This document shows, piece by piece, positions 48,694 to 57,987 of a DNA stretch of 64,000 nucleotides; position 1 is the first letter of the stretch; each line of letters opens with the position of its first letter. Position numbers and translations under genes: made by a program. The stretch spans positions 54,236 through 118,235 of the forward strand of contig JAVEQK010000007.1 in NCBI GenBank assembly GCA_034007705.1, given 5' to 3'. The stretch is from UBA10518 sp022837185. Its GTDB lineage: Bacteria > Desulfobacterota > Desulfobulbia > Desulfobulbales > Desulfobulbaceae. Below the pieces are notes generated by a model, which was given only the letters and a program-made list of their open reading frames with translations, had not been told where the DNA came from and made no database searches.

Positions 48694-50760
48694 CTACTCT
48701 TCAGGCTTGGCTTCGGCGATGATCTTTTCGGTCAGGTGAGCCGGTACCTCCTCATAGTGGGAGAACCTGACCTGGAACGTTCCCCGGCCTCCTGTCATGG
48801 AAGTGAGATCCGGGGCGTACAGCATGATCTCCTTCTGGGGAACATGGGCGCTGATCACCTCGTACTTGTCGGTGGAGTCCATTCCCAGCACCTTGCCCCG
48901 CCGGCTGTTGAGGTCGCCCATGACATCGCCGACATGCTCCTTGGGCACCTGGATGGTCACCTCCATGATCGGCTCCAGCAGTACCGGATTGGCGTCATTG
49001 ACCGCCTTCTTGAATGCCAGGGAACCGGCGACCTTGAAGGCCATTTCCGACGAGTCAACGGTGTGGTAGGAACCGTCCACCAGATAAACCCTGACATCGA
49101 CGAACGGATAGCCGGCGATGACCCCCTTCTCCATGGCCTCCTGGATGCCCTTGTCCACCGCGGGCCGATACTGCTGGGGAATGACGCCGCCCACGATCTT
49201 GTCGACAAACTCGTAGCCGCCCCCGCGCGGAAGGGGCTCAATTTCAATCCAGCAGTCCCCGAACTGGCCCCGGCCTCCGCTCTGCTTCTTATGCTTGCCC
49301 TGCACCCTGGCCTTCCCCTTGATGGTTTCCCGGTAGGGAATCTTGGGAACCTTCAACTCGAGATCGACCCCGAACTTCCGTTTCAACTTGTCACCAATGA
49401 CCTCCAGGTGAACCTGGCCCATTCCGGATATCAACACTTCATGGGTCTGCTGCTGGCGGGTCAGCTTCAGGGTGAGATCCTCATCAAGCATCCTGGTAAT
49501 GGAGGAAAACAGTTTTTCCTCATCCCCCTTGGTGGAGGTGACCGCGTAGGTGATAACCGTATTCTGGGGAACAAGAGGGTCAAAGACTATGGGATGCGCT
49601 TCGGCGCACAGGGTGTCGCCGGTGGTGGTTTCCTTCAGTTTGGCCACGGCAACGATCATGCCCGGGACAGCCTGGTCGACCGGTTTCTGCTCCTTGCCTT
49701 CCATGACATAGAGTTGCCCGAACCGCTCGGAAGTGGATTTAGTGGCGTTATAGAAGGAGTCGCCGGCAAGAACGCCGGAATAAACCCTGAATATGGTCAG
49801 GCGGCCCGCAAAGGGATCGGCCATGGTTTTGAAAACCTGGGCGGAAAAGGGCGCTTCGACCGAGGCCGGTCGTTCCTCAAGTTCACCGGTCCTGGGATTG
49901 GTGCCGACCTGCGGCGGTCTCGCTTCGGGGGAAGGAAGCAGGTCGGCGATTGTATCCAGCACCAGGCTTGTTCCCTGGTTCTGCAGAGGAGCGCATACGC
50001 AGACCGGGGCTATTTTGCCGTCGCGGACCGCGGCGGCGAGCCCGCCTTTCAGTTCCTGGTCGTTCAGCTCGCCTTCTTCAAGAAACTTTTCGATCAGGTT
50101 GTCATCCGTCTCCGCCACGTATTCCATGAGGTTTTCCCGGAGCGTCATGACTTCTTCGGTCAGTTCGTCCGGGACGTCGCCCTCCTCCACCTTGCCGCTG
50201 CCGTCGGTTTTGAAAAAGAAGGCCTTATTGGCGGTGATATCGACAACTCCCCGAAAATTCTCCTCGGCCCCTATGGGCAGAAAGAGGACGACGGGATTCA
50301 GATCAAAGGCGGAACGGAGCTCCTCCACCGTCTTGGAGAAATTTGCCCGCTCCCTGTCCATCTTGGTGATGCAGATAAGGCAGGGCATGTTCTTCGCCCG
50401 GATGAACTCGACAAACTTGTCCGTCTGGTTGCGGACACCAAGCACCGCCCCCACGACCAGGACCGCGCTGTCCCCCACCTGCACCGCGAACTTTGCTTCA
50501 TTGACGAAATTATCGTCACCAGGGGTGTCGGACAGAAAGATTTCCCTTTTTTTCCATGTCAGATAGCCGAAACCGGTGCTTATGGTGATATGACGCCTGA
50601 TCTCCTCGGGCTCAAAATCCAGGGTTGATGTGCCGTCATCAACCTTGCCGAAACGTTTCGACGCGCCGGCGGTGTAGAGGAAAGCCTCGGCAAGCGTGGT
50701 TTTGCCGCTGTTGCCATGGCCGATAATAACCGTATTCCTGATCTGTCTGACATCGTGCAT
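48694..50760 (-). CDS. EF-G-like translational GTPase (second EF-G type)
   Basis: A 688-residue member of the EF-G superfamily with all domains: GTPase, barrel, and domains III-V (GQVHLEVIGDKLKRKFGVDLEL; GRGQFGDCWIEIEPLPRGGGYEFVDKIVGGVIP; the C-terminal ITSMTGGRGTFQVRFSHYEEVP type). G1 is IIGHGNSGKTTLAEA. G3 reads DTPGDDNF where canonical EF-G has DTPGHVDF, and G4 reads TKMDRE instead of NKMD. These changes mark the divergent EF-G2-like group rather than the main fusA, which normally sits with rpsL and rpsG. The missing catalytic His suggests slow GTP hydrolysis. The exact role is unclear. Its promoter is at 51034-51063. Confidence 0.88.
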   Translation of the reverse strand: MHDVRQIRNTVIIGHGNSGKTTLAEAFLYTAGASKRFGKVDDGTSTLDFEPEEIRRHITISTGFGYLTWKKREIFLSDTPGDDNFVNEAKFAVQVGDSAVLVVGAVLGVRNQTDKFVEFIRAKNMPCLICITKMDRERANFSKTVEELRSAFDLNPVVLFLPIGAEENFRGVVDITANKAFFFKTDGSGKVEEGDVPDELTEEVMTLRENLMEYVAETDDNLIEKFLEEGELNDQELKGGLAAAVRDGKIAPVCVCAPLQNQGTSLVLDTIADLLPSPEARPPQVGTNPRTGELEERPASVEAPFSAQVFKTMADPFAGRLTIFRVYSGVLAGDSFYNATKSTSERFGQLYVMEGKEQKPVDQAVPGMIVAVAKLKETTTGDTLCAEAHPIVFDPLVPQNTVITYAVTSTKGDEEKLFSSITRMLDEDLTLKLTRQQQTHEVLISGMGQVHLEVIGDKLKRKFGVDLELKVPKIPYRETIKGKARVQGKHKKQSGGRGQFGDCWIEIEPLPRGGGYEFVDKIVGGVIPQQYRPAVDKGIQEAMEKGVIAGYPFVDVRVYLVDGSYHTVDSSEMAFKVAGSLAFKKAVNDANPVLLEPIMEVTIQVPKEHVGDVMGDLNSRRGKVLGMDSTDKYEVISAHVPQKEIMLYAPDLTSMTGGRGTFQVRFSHYEEVPAHLTEKIIAEAKPEE

Positions 50761-51033
50761 AAAGGCCTCCGGTGGACGGTTAACAATTTGAAAGGCACGA
50801 ATACGGGTACACCCGCCCGCATCATGCGGCTGAGAGACGCCTGGAGACCGGCCCTGCTGATGCAGGCCGGCATGGACATCCTCATTTCGTCGATGGTCGA
50901 AGTATCCCGCCGATGTGATCGCTCCCGGAGGGAAAAAAGGGCGTTCCCAGTCGGAAGTTATTATTGAAATTCAGAGAAAAAGAAGTTTCTCTTTTGCCGC
51001 AGGAATGGTAACCATCTGGACCAGCATCAGAAC

Positions 51034-51063
51034 TTTATATTCCTATTATCCTTGAGAAGTCAA
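51034..51063 (-). promoter_or_regulatory. Promoter of the EF-G-like gene
   Basis: On the minus strand TTGACT (51058-51063) and TATAAA (51034-51039) are 18 bases apart. The predicted leader to the gene at 50760 is about 265 bases. The divergent region 50761-51101 contains no gene that I can support; a murJ promoter was not evident. Confidence 0.55.
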
Positions 51064-51101
51064 GCAATAACATTTGTTTGCGGAGCGATCCGGTACGGAC
51101 G

Positions 51102-52706
51102 ATGAACGACCGCCCCAGCGCATTTACCGGAAGAATTGCCAGGTCAGCCGGAACGGTGAGCGGAGCAGTCATGTGCAGCCGGGTTCTCGGTCTGATCCGG
51201 GAGCAGATTTTTGCCGGCATGTTCGGGGCCGGATACGCCTACGACGCCTTCGTGGTCGCTTTCCGCATTCCCAACCTGCTGCGTGACCTGTTCGGCGAGG
51301 GCGCCCTTTCCGCGGCCTTTGTTACCGTTTTCTCCGACTACGACACCAGGCGCGGCCGGAAAGCCACCTGGGAACTGGCAGGAACCGTCCTGACCTTTTT
51401 CGCCGTCCTGCTCAGCCTGCTGACTCTGGCCGGCATCTACCTCACCCCTTTCATCGTCAATCTTCTGGCGCCCGACTTTCAACTCGTAGCCGGCAAAACC
51501 GAACTGACGGTCAAGCTGACCCGGATCATGTTCCCCTTTCTCATTTTCATCGCCCTGGCCGCTGTGGCCATGGGCATTCTCAACACCAGGGGCCGTTTTT
51601 TCGTGCCGGCCATGGCATCCAGCTTTTTCAACCTCGGCTCCATCGTCGGCGGCGTCTCCCTGGCCCTGCTCTTTCCCCGGATAGGACAGCCGGCCATCGC
51701 CGGCATGGCCTGGGGCACCCTGATCGGCGGTCTGCTGCAGCTTCTGATCCAGCTTCCTTCCCTGCGGCGGGTGGGTTTCGCTTTCCGACCCCGCTTCTCC
51801 CTCCGCGATCCGGGACTGACCCGGGTTCTGCTTCTCATGCTGCCGGCGACCATCGGCCTGTCCGCCACCCAGATCAACATTTTCGTCAACACCAATTTCG
51901 CCGCCTCCTGCGCCGAAGGTTCCGTCTCCTGGCTCAATTACGCCTTTCGCCTCGTGCAGCTGCCCATCGGCATTTTCGGCGTCGCCTTTTCCATTGCCGT
52001 CATGCCCCTGCTCGGCAGACAGGCGGCGGAAAAAGATTTCAGCGGTCTGCAGCAGACCTTCAATTCATCGCTGATCATGGTGCTGAGCCTGACCATCCCC
52101 GCCACGGCCGGGCTTGTTCTGCTCGCCGAACCGGTCATCCGCCTCATCTTTGAACGCGGCGCGTTCAGCGCCTTCGATACATTCCGCACCGCCGAGGCCC
52201 TTGCCTATTATGCCTTCGGCCTCTTCGCCTATTCGGCCGTCAAGGTCATGGTCCCGGTCTTCTACGCCCTCGGTGACACCCGGTATCCGGTAATCGGCAG
52301 TTTTATCGCCGTGGCGGCCAATATCATCGTTGTCACGCTGACCATCGACCATTTTCAACACAAGGCCATCGCCCTGTCCACCTCCTTTACCATGACCCTC
52401 AACTTTGCCTTTCTCGGGATCATTCTGTACCGGCGGCTGGCGGGATTTTCCCTCCGGCCCCTGCTGGCCGGAAGCGGAAAAATACTGGCGGCCACCACAG
52501 TCATGGCCGCGGCGGTGTGGGGTTTGAAAAGCTGGCTTTCCTCCTGGCTTCTCGGCGGCATTGTTCCACAGCTGATCGCGGTGCTGGGCATCATCGTCGC
52601 CGGCGGCCTGATCTACTACCTGACCCTCCTCTCCCTGAAACTGCCGGAACTGACGATCGTAACGGAAAAGATTCTGCATCGGCTGGGGAAATCGGGAGAC
52701 AGATGA
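51102..52706 (+). CDS. murJ: Lipid II flippase MurJ
   Basis: An inner-membrane MOP-superfamily flippase moving lipid II for peptidoglycan synthesis. Start 51102 (MNDRPSAFTGRIARSAGTV) gives 534 residues; a TTG at 51078 is an alternative. Family motifs are SRVLGLIREQIFAGMFGAGYAYDAFVVAFRIPNLLRDLFGEGALSAAFV (N-terminal helices, with the conserved Arg residues) and the central NLIFVNTNFAASC-like helix 7 region. About 14 hydrophobic segments are visible. The C-terminal codons run up to composite repeat D and the assembly gap. It is convergent with rsmE. Confidence 0.95.
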   Translation: MNDRPSAFTGRIARSAGTVSGAVMCSRVLGLIREQIFAGMFGAGYAYDAFVVAFRIPNLLRDLFGEGALSAAFVTVFSDYDTRRGRKATWELAGTVLTFFAVLLSLLTLAGIYLTPFIVNLLAPDFQLVAGKTELTVKLTRIMFPFLIFIALAAVAMGILNTRGRFFVPAMASSFFNLGSIVGGVSLALLFPRIGQPAIAGMAWGTLIGGLLQLLIQLPSLRRVGFAFRPRFSLRDPGLTRVLLLMLPATIGLSATQINIFVNTNFAASCAEGSVSWLNYAFRLVQLPIGIFGVAFSIAVMPLLGRQAAEKDFSGLQQTFNSSLIMVLSLTIPATAGLVLLAEPVIRLIFERGAFSAFDTFRTAEALAYYAFGLFAYSAVKVMVPVFYALGDTRYPVIGSFIAVAANIIVVTLTIDHFQHKAIALSTSFTMTLNFAFLGIILYRRLAGFSLRPLLAGSGKILAATTVMAAAVWGLKSWLSSWLLGGIVPQLIAVLGIIVAGGLIYYLTLLSLKLPELTIVTEKILHRLGKSGDR

Positions 52707-52797
52707 AAATTCCGGCTTCGCCGTGAGTTGGTAGTCGGCAGTCGGCAGTCGGCAGTCGGCAGCGCTCCACCCCGCGCTGCGGGGCCGAATAAGGAGA
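52707..52797. repeat. Composite repeat D, ending at the assembly gap
   Basis: CCGGCTTCGCCG is followed by at least four AGTCGGC 7-base units (52735-52763). A GC-rich palindrome (CCCCGCGCTGCGGGG) follows, and then the run of N. The repeat is probably what broke the assembly. Confidence 0.65.
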
Positions 52798-52897
52798 NNN
52801 NNNNNNNNNNNNNNNNNNNNNNNNNNNNNNNNNNNNNNNNNNNNNNNNNNNNNNNNNNNNNNNNNNNNNNNNNNNNNNNNNNNNNNNNNNNNNNNNN
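52798..52897. other. Assembly gap (100 N)
   Basis: Exactly 100 undetermined bases, a conventional scaffold placeholder rather than a measured length. It removes the 3' end of rsmE and the rest of repeat D. Confidence 0.99.
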
Positions 52898-53647
52898 CAC
52901 AGCCGGGCCGGTCAATTCCTGGAGGATTTTCAGTTGGGAGAGCAGAACCATGACCGCGGTGTCGACGTGCAGGATCAGCGGTCCCATGGAGAAACCGCAA
53001 AACCCCAGGTCAAAAAAGCACTGCAGTTCAAAATCGTTCCATCCCCCTTCCGGACCCACGGCCAGGACGATGCTGCCGCGGATGCGGCTTTCCTTGAACA
53101 ACCCGGCCAGGTTCGCGTCCGTACCCGGATGGGCCACCAGGCGACTGTCCGCCCGGATGGTCGGGGCCGCCTCCTCGATGAACGGCCTGAACTGCTGATG
53201 GATGTGTACTTCCGGGATTCTGGTATCCACCGCCTGCTCCAACCCTTGGAGCAGGAAGCGGCGAAGCTCTGCCGGCTGCAGGAGGTTTGCCTGAAAATAA
53301 GATTTCTGCACGCGCCGGGAACGAATAAGGTAAAAACTGCGGACGCCGAGGACCGTTGCCTGTTTCAGGATCCGCTGCAGCATTATCGGTCTGGGCAGGG
53401 CAAGGATCAGTTCCACGGCTGGCAGAACCGGGGGTGGGGCCGTAAGCCGTACCTCGATGACGAAACCGCCGCCGTTGCTGCCCATGATGAGGCCGCTTCC
53501 CATCTTCCCGTTAAGCATGCCGACCCGGAGCCGGTCCCCCTGCCCGAGGCCCAGCACTTCCCGGATATGCCGGGCCCGCCGGTCCCCTGCTTCCAGCCGG
53601 AGCAGCGAACCCGACAGTTCTTCCGGCTCAAATAAGAGAAGATTCAT
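52898..53647 (-). CDS. rsmE: 16S rRNA (uracil-1498-N3)-methyltransferase, 3' end lost in gap
   Basis: A SPOUT-class methyltransferase modifying U1498 of 16S rRNA. About 250 residues are visible before the gap, close to the full family length of 240-260, so only a few C-terminal residues are missing. An N-terminal PUA-like domain (about 1-75: RLEAGDRRARHIREVLGLGQGDRLRVGML) precedes the knotted SPOUT domain with LVAHPGTD, the SAM-binding IVLAVGPEGGWNDFEL and LGPLILHVDTA-type motif (here MGPLILHVDTAVMVLL). The usual Arg of LRxETA is replaced by His. Reading through the N run adds nothing real. Confidence 0.92.
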
Positions 53648-53698
53648 GGCGCAGGCAACCCTTTAATTGACAACAGTTCGATGACACGGATAAAGTAA

Positions 53699-53777
53699 GG
53701 CCGGCAAAGCCGTCTTCATGCACAATAATGAATTCAGAATGCAGAATGTACCTCGGGAGCGCTTCGCGCTCACACAG
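53699..53777. repeat. Composite repeat E1
   Basis: GCCGGCAAAGCCG is followed by GAATTCA-GAATGCA-GAATGTA 7-base units and a GAGCGCTTCGCGCTC hairpin. It lies in the 385-base gene-free region 53648-54032 between rsmE and waaA. That region otherwise holds repeat E2 and no supportable gene. Confidence 0.5.
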
Positions 53778-53929
53778 CGCAACCGGCAAACTCCGGACCC
53801 ATGAATAACATAACGATAAATCGGGCAGAGGGAATGCAAATACATAACAGCGCCCAAACCACCTGGCATTGCTGCGATCAGGCTTCGTTCCCCATCCCCT
53901 CAGCGATTTGGATCAGCGGCCATAAACCA

Positions 53930-54000
53930 GCAGCGAAGCTGCAAATTCTTCTGTCTTCTGTTATCTGTCTTCTGACTTCTGAAATGCTGCAAACTGCCAT
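53930..54000. repeat. Composite repeat E2
   Basis: GCAGCGAAGCTGC is followed by five 7-base units of the TCTGTCT/TCTGTTA/TCTGACT type, then GCTGCAAACTGCC. It lies just upstream of waaA and may separate it from its promoter. Confidence 0.6.
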
Positions 54001-54032
54001 CCCCGTGAACCCCGAAATAATACCCGCCGCCA

Positions 54033-55325
54033 ATGATCCCCGTCTATAACTTTCTGCAGTTCATCCTTCTGGTCATCGGGTTTCCGGTTATCCTTGCCCT
54101 GGTGTGGGCCAGGAAAAAATACCGGAACCGGATCGGGCAGCGGCTGGGGTTCGGTTTGCACGGGACCATCGATGACGACCGCGGTTCCCGGGAGGGGAAA
54201 AGCATCTGGATCCACTGCCTGTCGGTGGGTGAAGTCACCTCCGCCGTTCCGTTCATCAAGGCGCTGCGCCGGCGGCTGCCCGATGCCCGCTTTATACTCA
54301 CCGTTGCAACCGCCACCGGACAACAGGTCGCCGAAAAACGGATCGGCACCCTCGTCGACGTCATCATGGCCGGCCCCCTGGACCTGCGGCCCACGGTTCG
54401 CCGATTCATCAGGCACATCGATCCCGACCTCTTTATCCTGGTCGAAACCGATTTCTGGCCCAACTGGCTTGACCGCCTGGGGCGGCTCCGCATCCCCGTC
54501 ATGCTCATCAACGGGAGAATATCCGCTGCCTCATTCAACAATTACAGGAAATTGCGCTTCTTTTTCGCCCCGCTGTTCCAGAAGTTCTCCCTGCTGGCCA
54601 TGCAGACCGGCAGTGATGCCGAACAGATCCGGGATCTTGGCGCCTCTCCGGACCGGGTCATGGTGCTCGGCAATCTGAAATACGATACCGTCCTGCCCGT
54701 TTCCGACCCAGGCCCGCGGCTGAACCGCTCTCCGCTCCGCCTGGTGCGGGACAGCATCATCTGGATCTGCGGATCCACCCATGCCGGCGAAGAAGAACAA
54801 ATCCTGACCGCCTTTTCCCGGCTGGGAGAGGAATTTCCACGCCTTGCCCTTGTTATTGCCCCACGGAACCCCGGGCGCGCCCGGGAAATCATCCGCCTGG
54901 CCCGGGAAAAGGGGCTGCAGGCCGTTTGCCGGACCACGGCCGCGGCAGAACCGACCCGACTCCTTGTCCTGGACACCATCGGCGAACTGACCGAATGCTA
55001 TCGCCTGGCACACGTGGCCTTCATCGGCGGCAGCCTGGTCGACCAGGGGGGCCACAATCCGTTGGAAGCGGCGGCATTCGGCGTGCCGACCCTGTTCGGC
55101 CCGCACATGGAGGATTTTCATGAAATTGCCGACGACCTGGTACGGGCGGGGGGAGGCAGGACCGTCCGTTCGGCTGCCGAGCTGACCGAGGCCGTCCGTT
55201 GCCTGCTGCTTGACCTCGACCTCCATCATGCCATGAGCAAGGCCGCCGCCGACCTGATTGCCAGCGGCAGGGGAGTTGTCGACCGCCACGTCGATGCCGC
55301 CATGGATCTGCTCAATCCCTCCTGA
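54033..55325 (+). CDS. waaA: 3-deoxy-D-manno-octulosonic acid (Kdo) transferase
   Basis: It adds Kdo to lipid A precursor at the inner membrane; its presence implies an LPS-bearing outer membrane. The 430 residues have an N-terminal membrane anchor (YNFLQFILLVIGFPVILALVW). The GT30 domain reads KSIWIHCLSVGEVTSAVPFI, TVATATGQQVAEKRIG, DPDLFILVETDFWPNWL and INGRISAASFNNY, then the second Rossmann half GGSLVDQGGHNPLEAAAFGVPTLFGPHMEDFHEIADDLV. It lies 14 bases upstream of comEC. The number of Kdo residues added cannot be told. Confidence 0.96.
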   Translation: MIPVYNFLQFILLVIGFPVILALVWARKKYRNRIGQRLGFGLHGTIDDDRGSREGKSIWIHCLSVGEVTSAVPFIKALRRRLPDARFILTVATATGQQVAEKRIGTLVDVIMAGPLDLRPTVRRFIRHIDPDLFILVETDFWPNWLDRLGRLRIPVMLINGRISAASFNNYRKLRFFFAPLFQKFSLLAMQTGSDAEQIRDLGASPDRVMVLGNLKYDTVLPVSDPGPRLNRSPLRLVRDSIIWICGSTHAGEEEQILTAFSRLGEEFPRLALVIAPRNPGRAREIIRLAREKGLQAVCRTTAAAEPTRLLVLDTIGELTECYRLAHVAFIGGSLVDQGGHNPLEAAAFGVPTLFGPHMEDFHEIADDLVRAGGGRTVRSAAELTEAVRCLLLDLDLHHAMSKAAADLIASGRGVVDRHVDAAMDLLNPS

Positions 55326-55339
55326 CCTTTCGGCCGCCC

Positions 55340-57835
55340 ATGTTGTTGCCCGCTCCATCGGCATTCATCGACCATATCCGGCTGAACCTGCTTGCGGCGG
55401 CGGCCATCAGTTATATCGGCGGCGCTTCCCTGGCCGGAATCATCGTACCCGGCCTCCCCCTGCTTCATTGGACGGTGATTCCTGTTTTCCTGTTCTTCGC
55501 CCTGACATTTCTCCTGCGGCATACGACCGTTGCTCCGGTCCTGCTCCTCTGTGCCTTTGTCCTGATCGGATTCATGCAGACAGGATTCAGCCTTCTGCCG
55601 CCCCGGAGCCCCGGGCATCTTGCCACGCTCATCGTGGACCGCACCAAAGCCTCGCTGACCGGAACCGTCACCTCCATGCCGGAGTACGACGGCCGCCAGA
55701 CCAGGTATCTGCTTGATGCGGACTCCATTCTCATTCATCGCGCTCAGGACAACAGCGGCGATTTTCAGTCCGCCCGCGGCCTGATCCGTTTGACGATCGA
55801 GGGGCCTGGGCCGGCGGACATAACCGCCGGCGACCATCTTCTTGTCCTGGCCACCATCGACCGGATCGGCAATTACCGCACGCCCGGAGTCTTCGATTAC
55901 CGGCTGCACATGGCCGCCCAGTCAATTTACCTGAGCGGCAGGATCAAGTCGCCGGTGGAAATTCTCTCCTTTACAGAGCAGCAGGATACGTTTTTGACCC
56001 GGCTGCGATATCTTCCCGAACGGGTCCGCCATCGAATCGGCTCGTTTCTCGACGCCCGTCTCGATCCCCGGACGGCCGCCCTGTACAAGGCCCTGCTGAT
56101 CGGCAGCCGCGCCGGCATACCGGAACAGATCCTCGAACAGTTCAAGGCCAGCGGCTGCATGCATCTGCTGGCCATCTCCGGGCTGCACATGGGCCTGCTC
56201 GGCCTGATGACCGTTAGCTCCCTCACCTGGTTATTGAAACGATCGACCTTTCTGCTGCTCCATACCCATGTGCCGACCCTGGCAACCCTGCTTTCCCTGC
56301 TGCCCCTGATCGGCTATGCCTTCATCGCCGGCATGAACACCCCGGTTCTCCGGGCCCTGATCATGGCCGCGCTGTTCCTGGTCGGCGTTATCCTGCGGCG
56401 GCAGCGCTCCATCATTCCGGTCATTGCCGCCGCCGCCCTCATTCTGCTCCTGCTCAGGCCACTTGCCCTGTTCACTGTCTCCTTCCAGCTCTCTTTTGCG
56501 TCAATCCTGGCCATCGCCCTGATCTATCCCCGGCTTCTGGCCATGCTGGAACAAAACACCCCGGGAAGAGGAAAAACGCTGCTGGCCTCGGTGTACGCAG
56601 CGCTGATCGTGTCCGTCGCCGCCACCCTGGGTTCGTTGCCGTTCATGCTCTATCATTTCAACCGGATTTCGCTTATCGGTCCGGTCATGAATCTGCTGGT
56701 CGAACCCTTCCTCTGCTTCTGGGCCCTGCCCGCCGGACTGCTCGCCATTCCCTTGATATTCGCGGCCCCCGACGCTGCGGCCTTTCTCCTGCAAGCAGGC
56801 TCTGCCGGCATTGGGGCGGCCGACTGGATAACCCGGTACGGGAGCAGCCTGCCCTTTGCTTCCGTCTGGACAATTACTCCGAACCTGGGGCAGATGGCGG
56901 CCTATTTCATGCTGCTGGGATTCCTGCCGGCCGGCCGGCAACGGCGCCCAGCCGCAATTGCACTGTCTGTCTGTGCCGTTCTCCTGGCCATCTCTTTCAC
57001 CAGGAACCTCTGGCTTCCTTTTCCGGCGCAAAAAACCGAGGTCGCCTACCTTGATGTGGGCCAGGGCAGTTCCTCTCTTGTCCGCCTGCCCGGGAATCGG
57101 GCGGTTCTCATCGACGGCGGCAGCAAGTCGACATCCCCCTTTGACATCGGCGAAAGGGTTATTGCCCGCTATCTCTGGAAAAAGCAGCTCTGGCGGCTTG
57201 ATGACGTGATCGTCACCCATCCTGACAGTGATCATTTCAACGGCCTGCCGTTCATTATCCGCCGTTTTCGACCCGATCGGTTATGGATCAACGGGGACAC
57301 GGGACAGTCCGAATTGTATGAAGAACTGCTTCGCCTTGCGGCCGACAGGGGGGTTGCCGTCATAAGGCCTGCTTCAGGCCGGGCCATGTCTGAGAACCGG
57401 GAGGCCGCGGTACTTTTCCTGAACGGCGCCAGGGACGGAAAGCCGCCGACCGGCCGGGACCGGAAAGAAGAACAACTCTCGGTGAACGACCGCAGCCTGG
57501 TCATCAAGGTGCGGCACCGCGACGTTTCCTTCCTGTTTCCTGGAGACATCTCATTCATCGGGGAGGAGCTGCTCCTCAGGGACAGGCGGGAGGACTTGCG
57601 GTCGGACATTCTCCTGGCCCCCCATCACGGCAGCAGAGGCTCCGGCAGCCCACAGTTCATCGACGCGGTCGATCCCCGGATCATTGTTGTCTCATCGGGA
57701 CGGAACGTTCGCGGCCACTATCTGGACGAAGACCATGTGCGAAACTGGAAAGGGCAAGGCCGGACGGTCCTCGCCACTTCTAAACAGGGCACGGTGACCA
57801 TAGCCACCGACGGGAAGTCAATTTTCAGGGAATGA
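55340..57835 (+). CDS. comEC: ComEC/Rec2 DNA-uptake channel protein
   Basis: An inner-membrane protein through which single-stranded DNA passes in natural transformation. At 831 residues it has all three parts. DUF4131 and the OB-like region occupy about 30-190. The Competence channel domain with about ten helices spans about 225-520 (SRAGIPEQILEQFKASGCMHLLAISGLHMGLLG; FIAGMNTPVLRALIMAALFLVGV). A C-terminal metallo-beta-lactamase-like domain has VAYLDVGQGSSSLVRLPGNRAVLIDGG, VTHPDSDHFNGL and LLAPHHGSRGSGS. The domain is complete, so uptake competence is possible, but other com genes are not in the window. It ends beside composite repeat F. Confidence 0.95.
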   Translation: MLLPAPSAFIDHIRLNLLAAAAISYIGGASLAGIIVPGLPLLHWTVIPVFLFFALTFLLRHTTVAPVLLLCAFVLIGFMQTGFSLLPPRSPGHLATLIVDRTKASLTGTVTSMPEYDGRQTRYLLDADSILIHRAQDNSGDFQSARGLIRLTIEGPGPADITAGDHLLVLATIDRIGNYRTPGVFDYRLHMAAQSIYLSGRIKSPVEILSFTEQQDTFLTRLRYLPERVRHRIGSFLDARLDPRTAALYKALLIGSRAGIPEQILEQFKASGCMHLLAISGLHMGLLGLMTVSSLTWLLKRSTFLLLHTHVPTLATLLSLLPLIGYAFIAGMNTPVLRALIMAALFLVGVILRRQRSIIPVIAAAALILLLLRPLALFTVSFQLSFASILAIALIYPRLLAMLEQNTPGRGKTLLASVYAALIVSVAATLGSLPFMLYHFNRISLIGPVMNLLVEPFLCFWALPAGLLAIPLIFAAPDAAAFLLQAGSAGIGAADWITRYGSSLPFASVWTITPNLGQMAAYFMLLGFLPAGRQRRPAAIALSVCAVLLAISFTRNLWLPFPAQKTEVAYLDVGQGSSSLVRLPGNRAVLIDGGSKSTSPFDIGERVIARYLWKKQLWRLDDVIVTHPDSDHFNGLPFIIRRFRPDRLWINGDTGQSELYEELLRLAADRGVAVIRPASGRAMSENREAAVLFLNGARDGKPPTGRDRKEEQLSVNDRSLVIKVRHRDVSFLFPGDISFIGEELLLRDRREDLRSDILLAPHHGSRGSGSPQFIDAVDPRIIVVSSGRNVRGHYLDEDHVRNWKGQGRTVLATSKQGTVTIATDGKSIFRE

Positions 57836-57837
57836 AA

Positions 57838-57981
57838 TACCCGGCTGCGCCCGGCACAGCTAGGCTTTGAGTTGACAGTCGGCAGTTTGCAGTTTGCAGT
57901 CTGAAGTTTCCCGGCTTTGCCGGCAGACTCCAGACTGATGACTGTCGACTGCCAACTGATGACTCCCGGCGGAGCCGGGAA
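57838..57981. repeat. Composite repeat F with inverted 7-base arrays
   Basis: The left half has CCCGGCTGCGCCCGG and CAGTCGG-CAGTTTG-CAGTTTG-CAGTCTG units. A CCGGCTTTGCCGG palindrome is near the centre. The right half has inverted units (CAGACTC, CAGACTG, ATGACTG, CCAACTG) and ends CCCGGCGGAGCCGGG. It fills the space between the convergent comEC and pilT genes and may also act as a bidirectional terminator. Confidence 0.65.
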
Positions 57982-57987
57982 AATTGA

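Noticed and set aside
48736..50628. A 630-codon plus-strand frame opposite the EF-G-like gene
   Set aside because: Antisense shadow; the minus-strand product is an unmistakable translational GTPase.
52616..53647. rsmE frame continuing through the N run to 52616
   Set aside because: Translation across N is meaningless, and the sequence beyond the gap is repeat D and the opposite-strand murJ 3' end.
52707..57981. CRISPR array
   Set aside because: The repeated units are only 7 bases with no spacers of uniform length and no cas genes; they are short tandem repeats.
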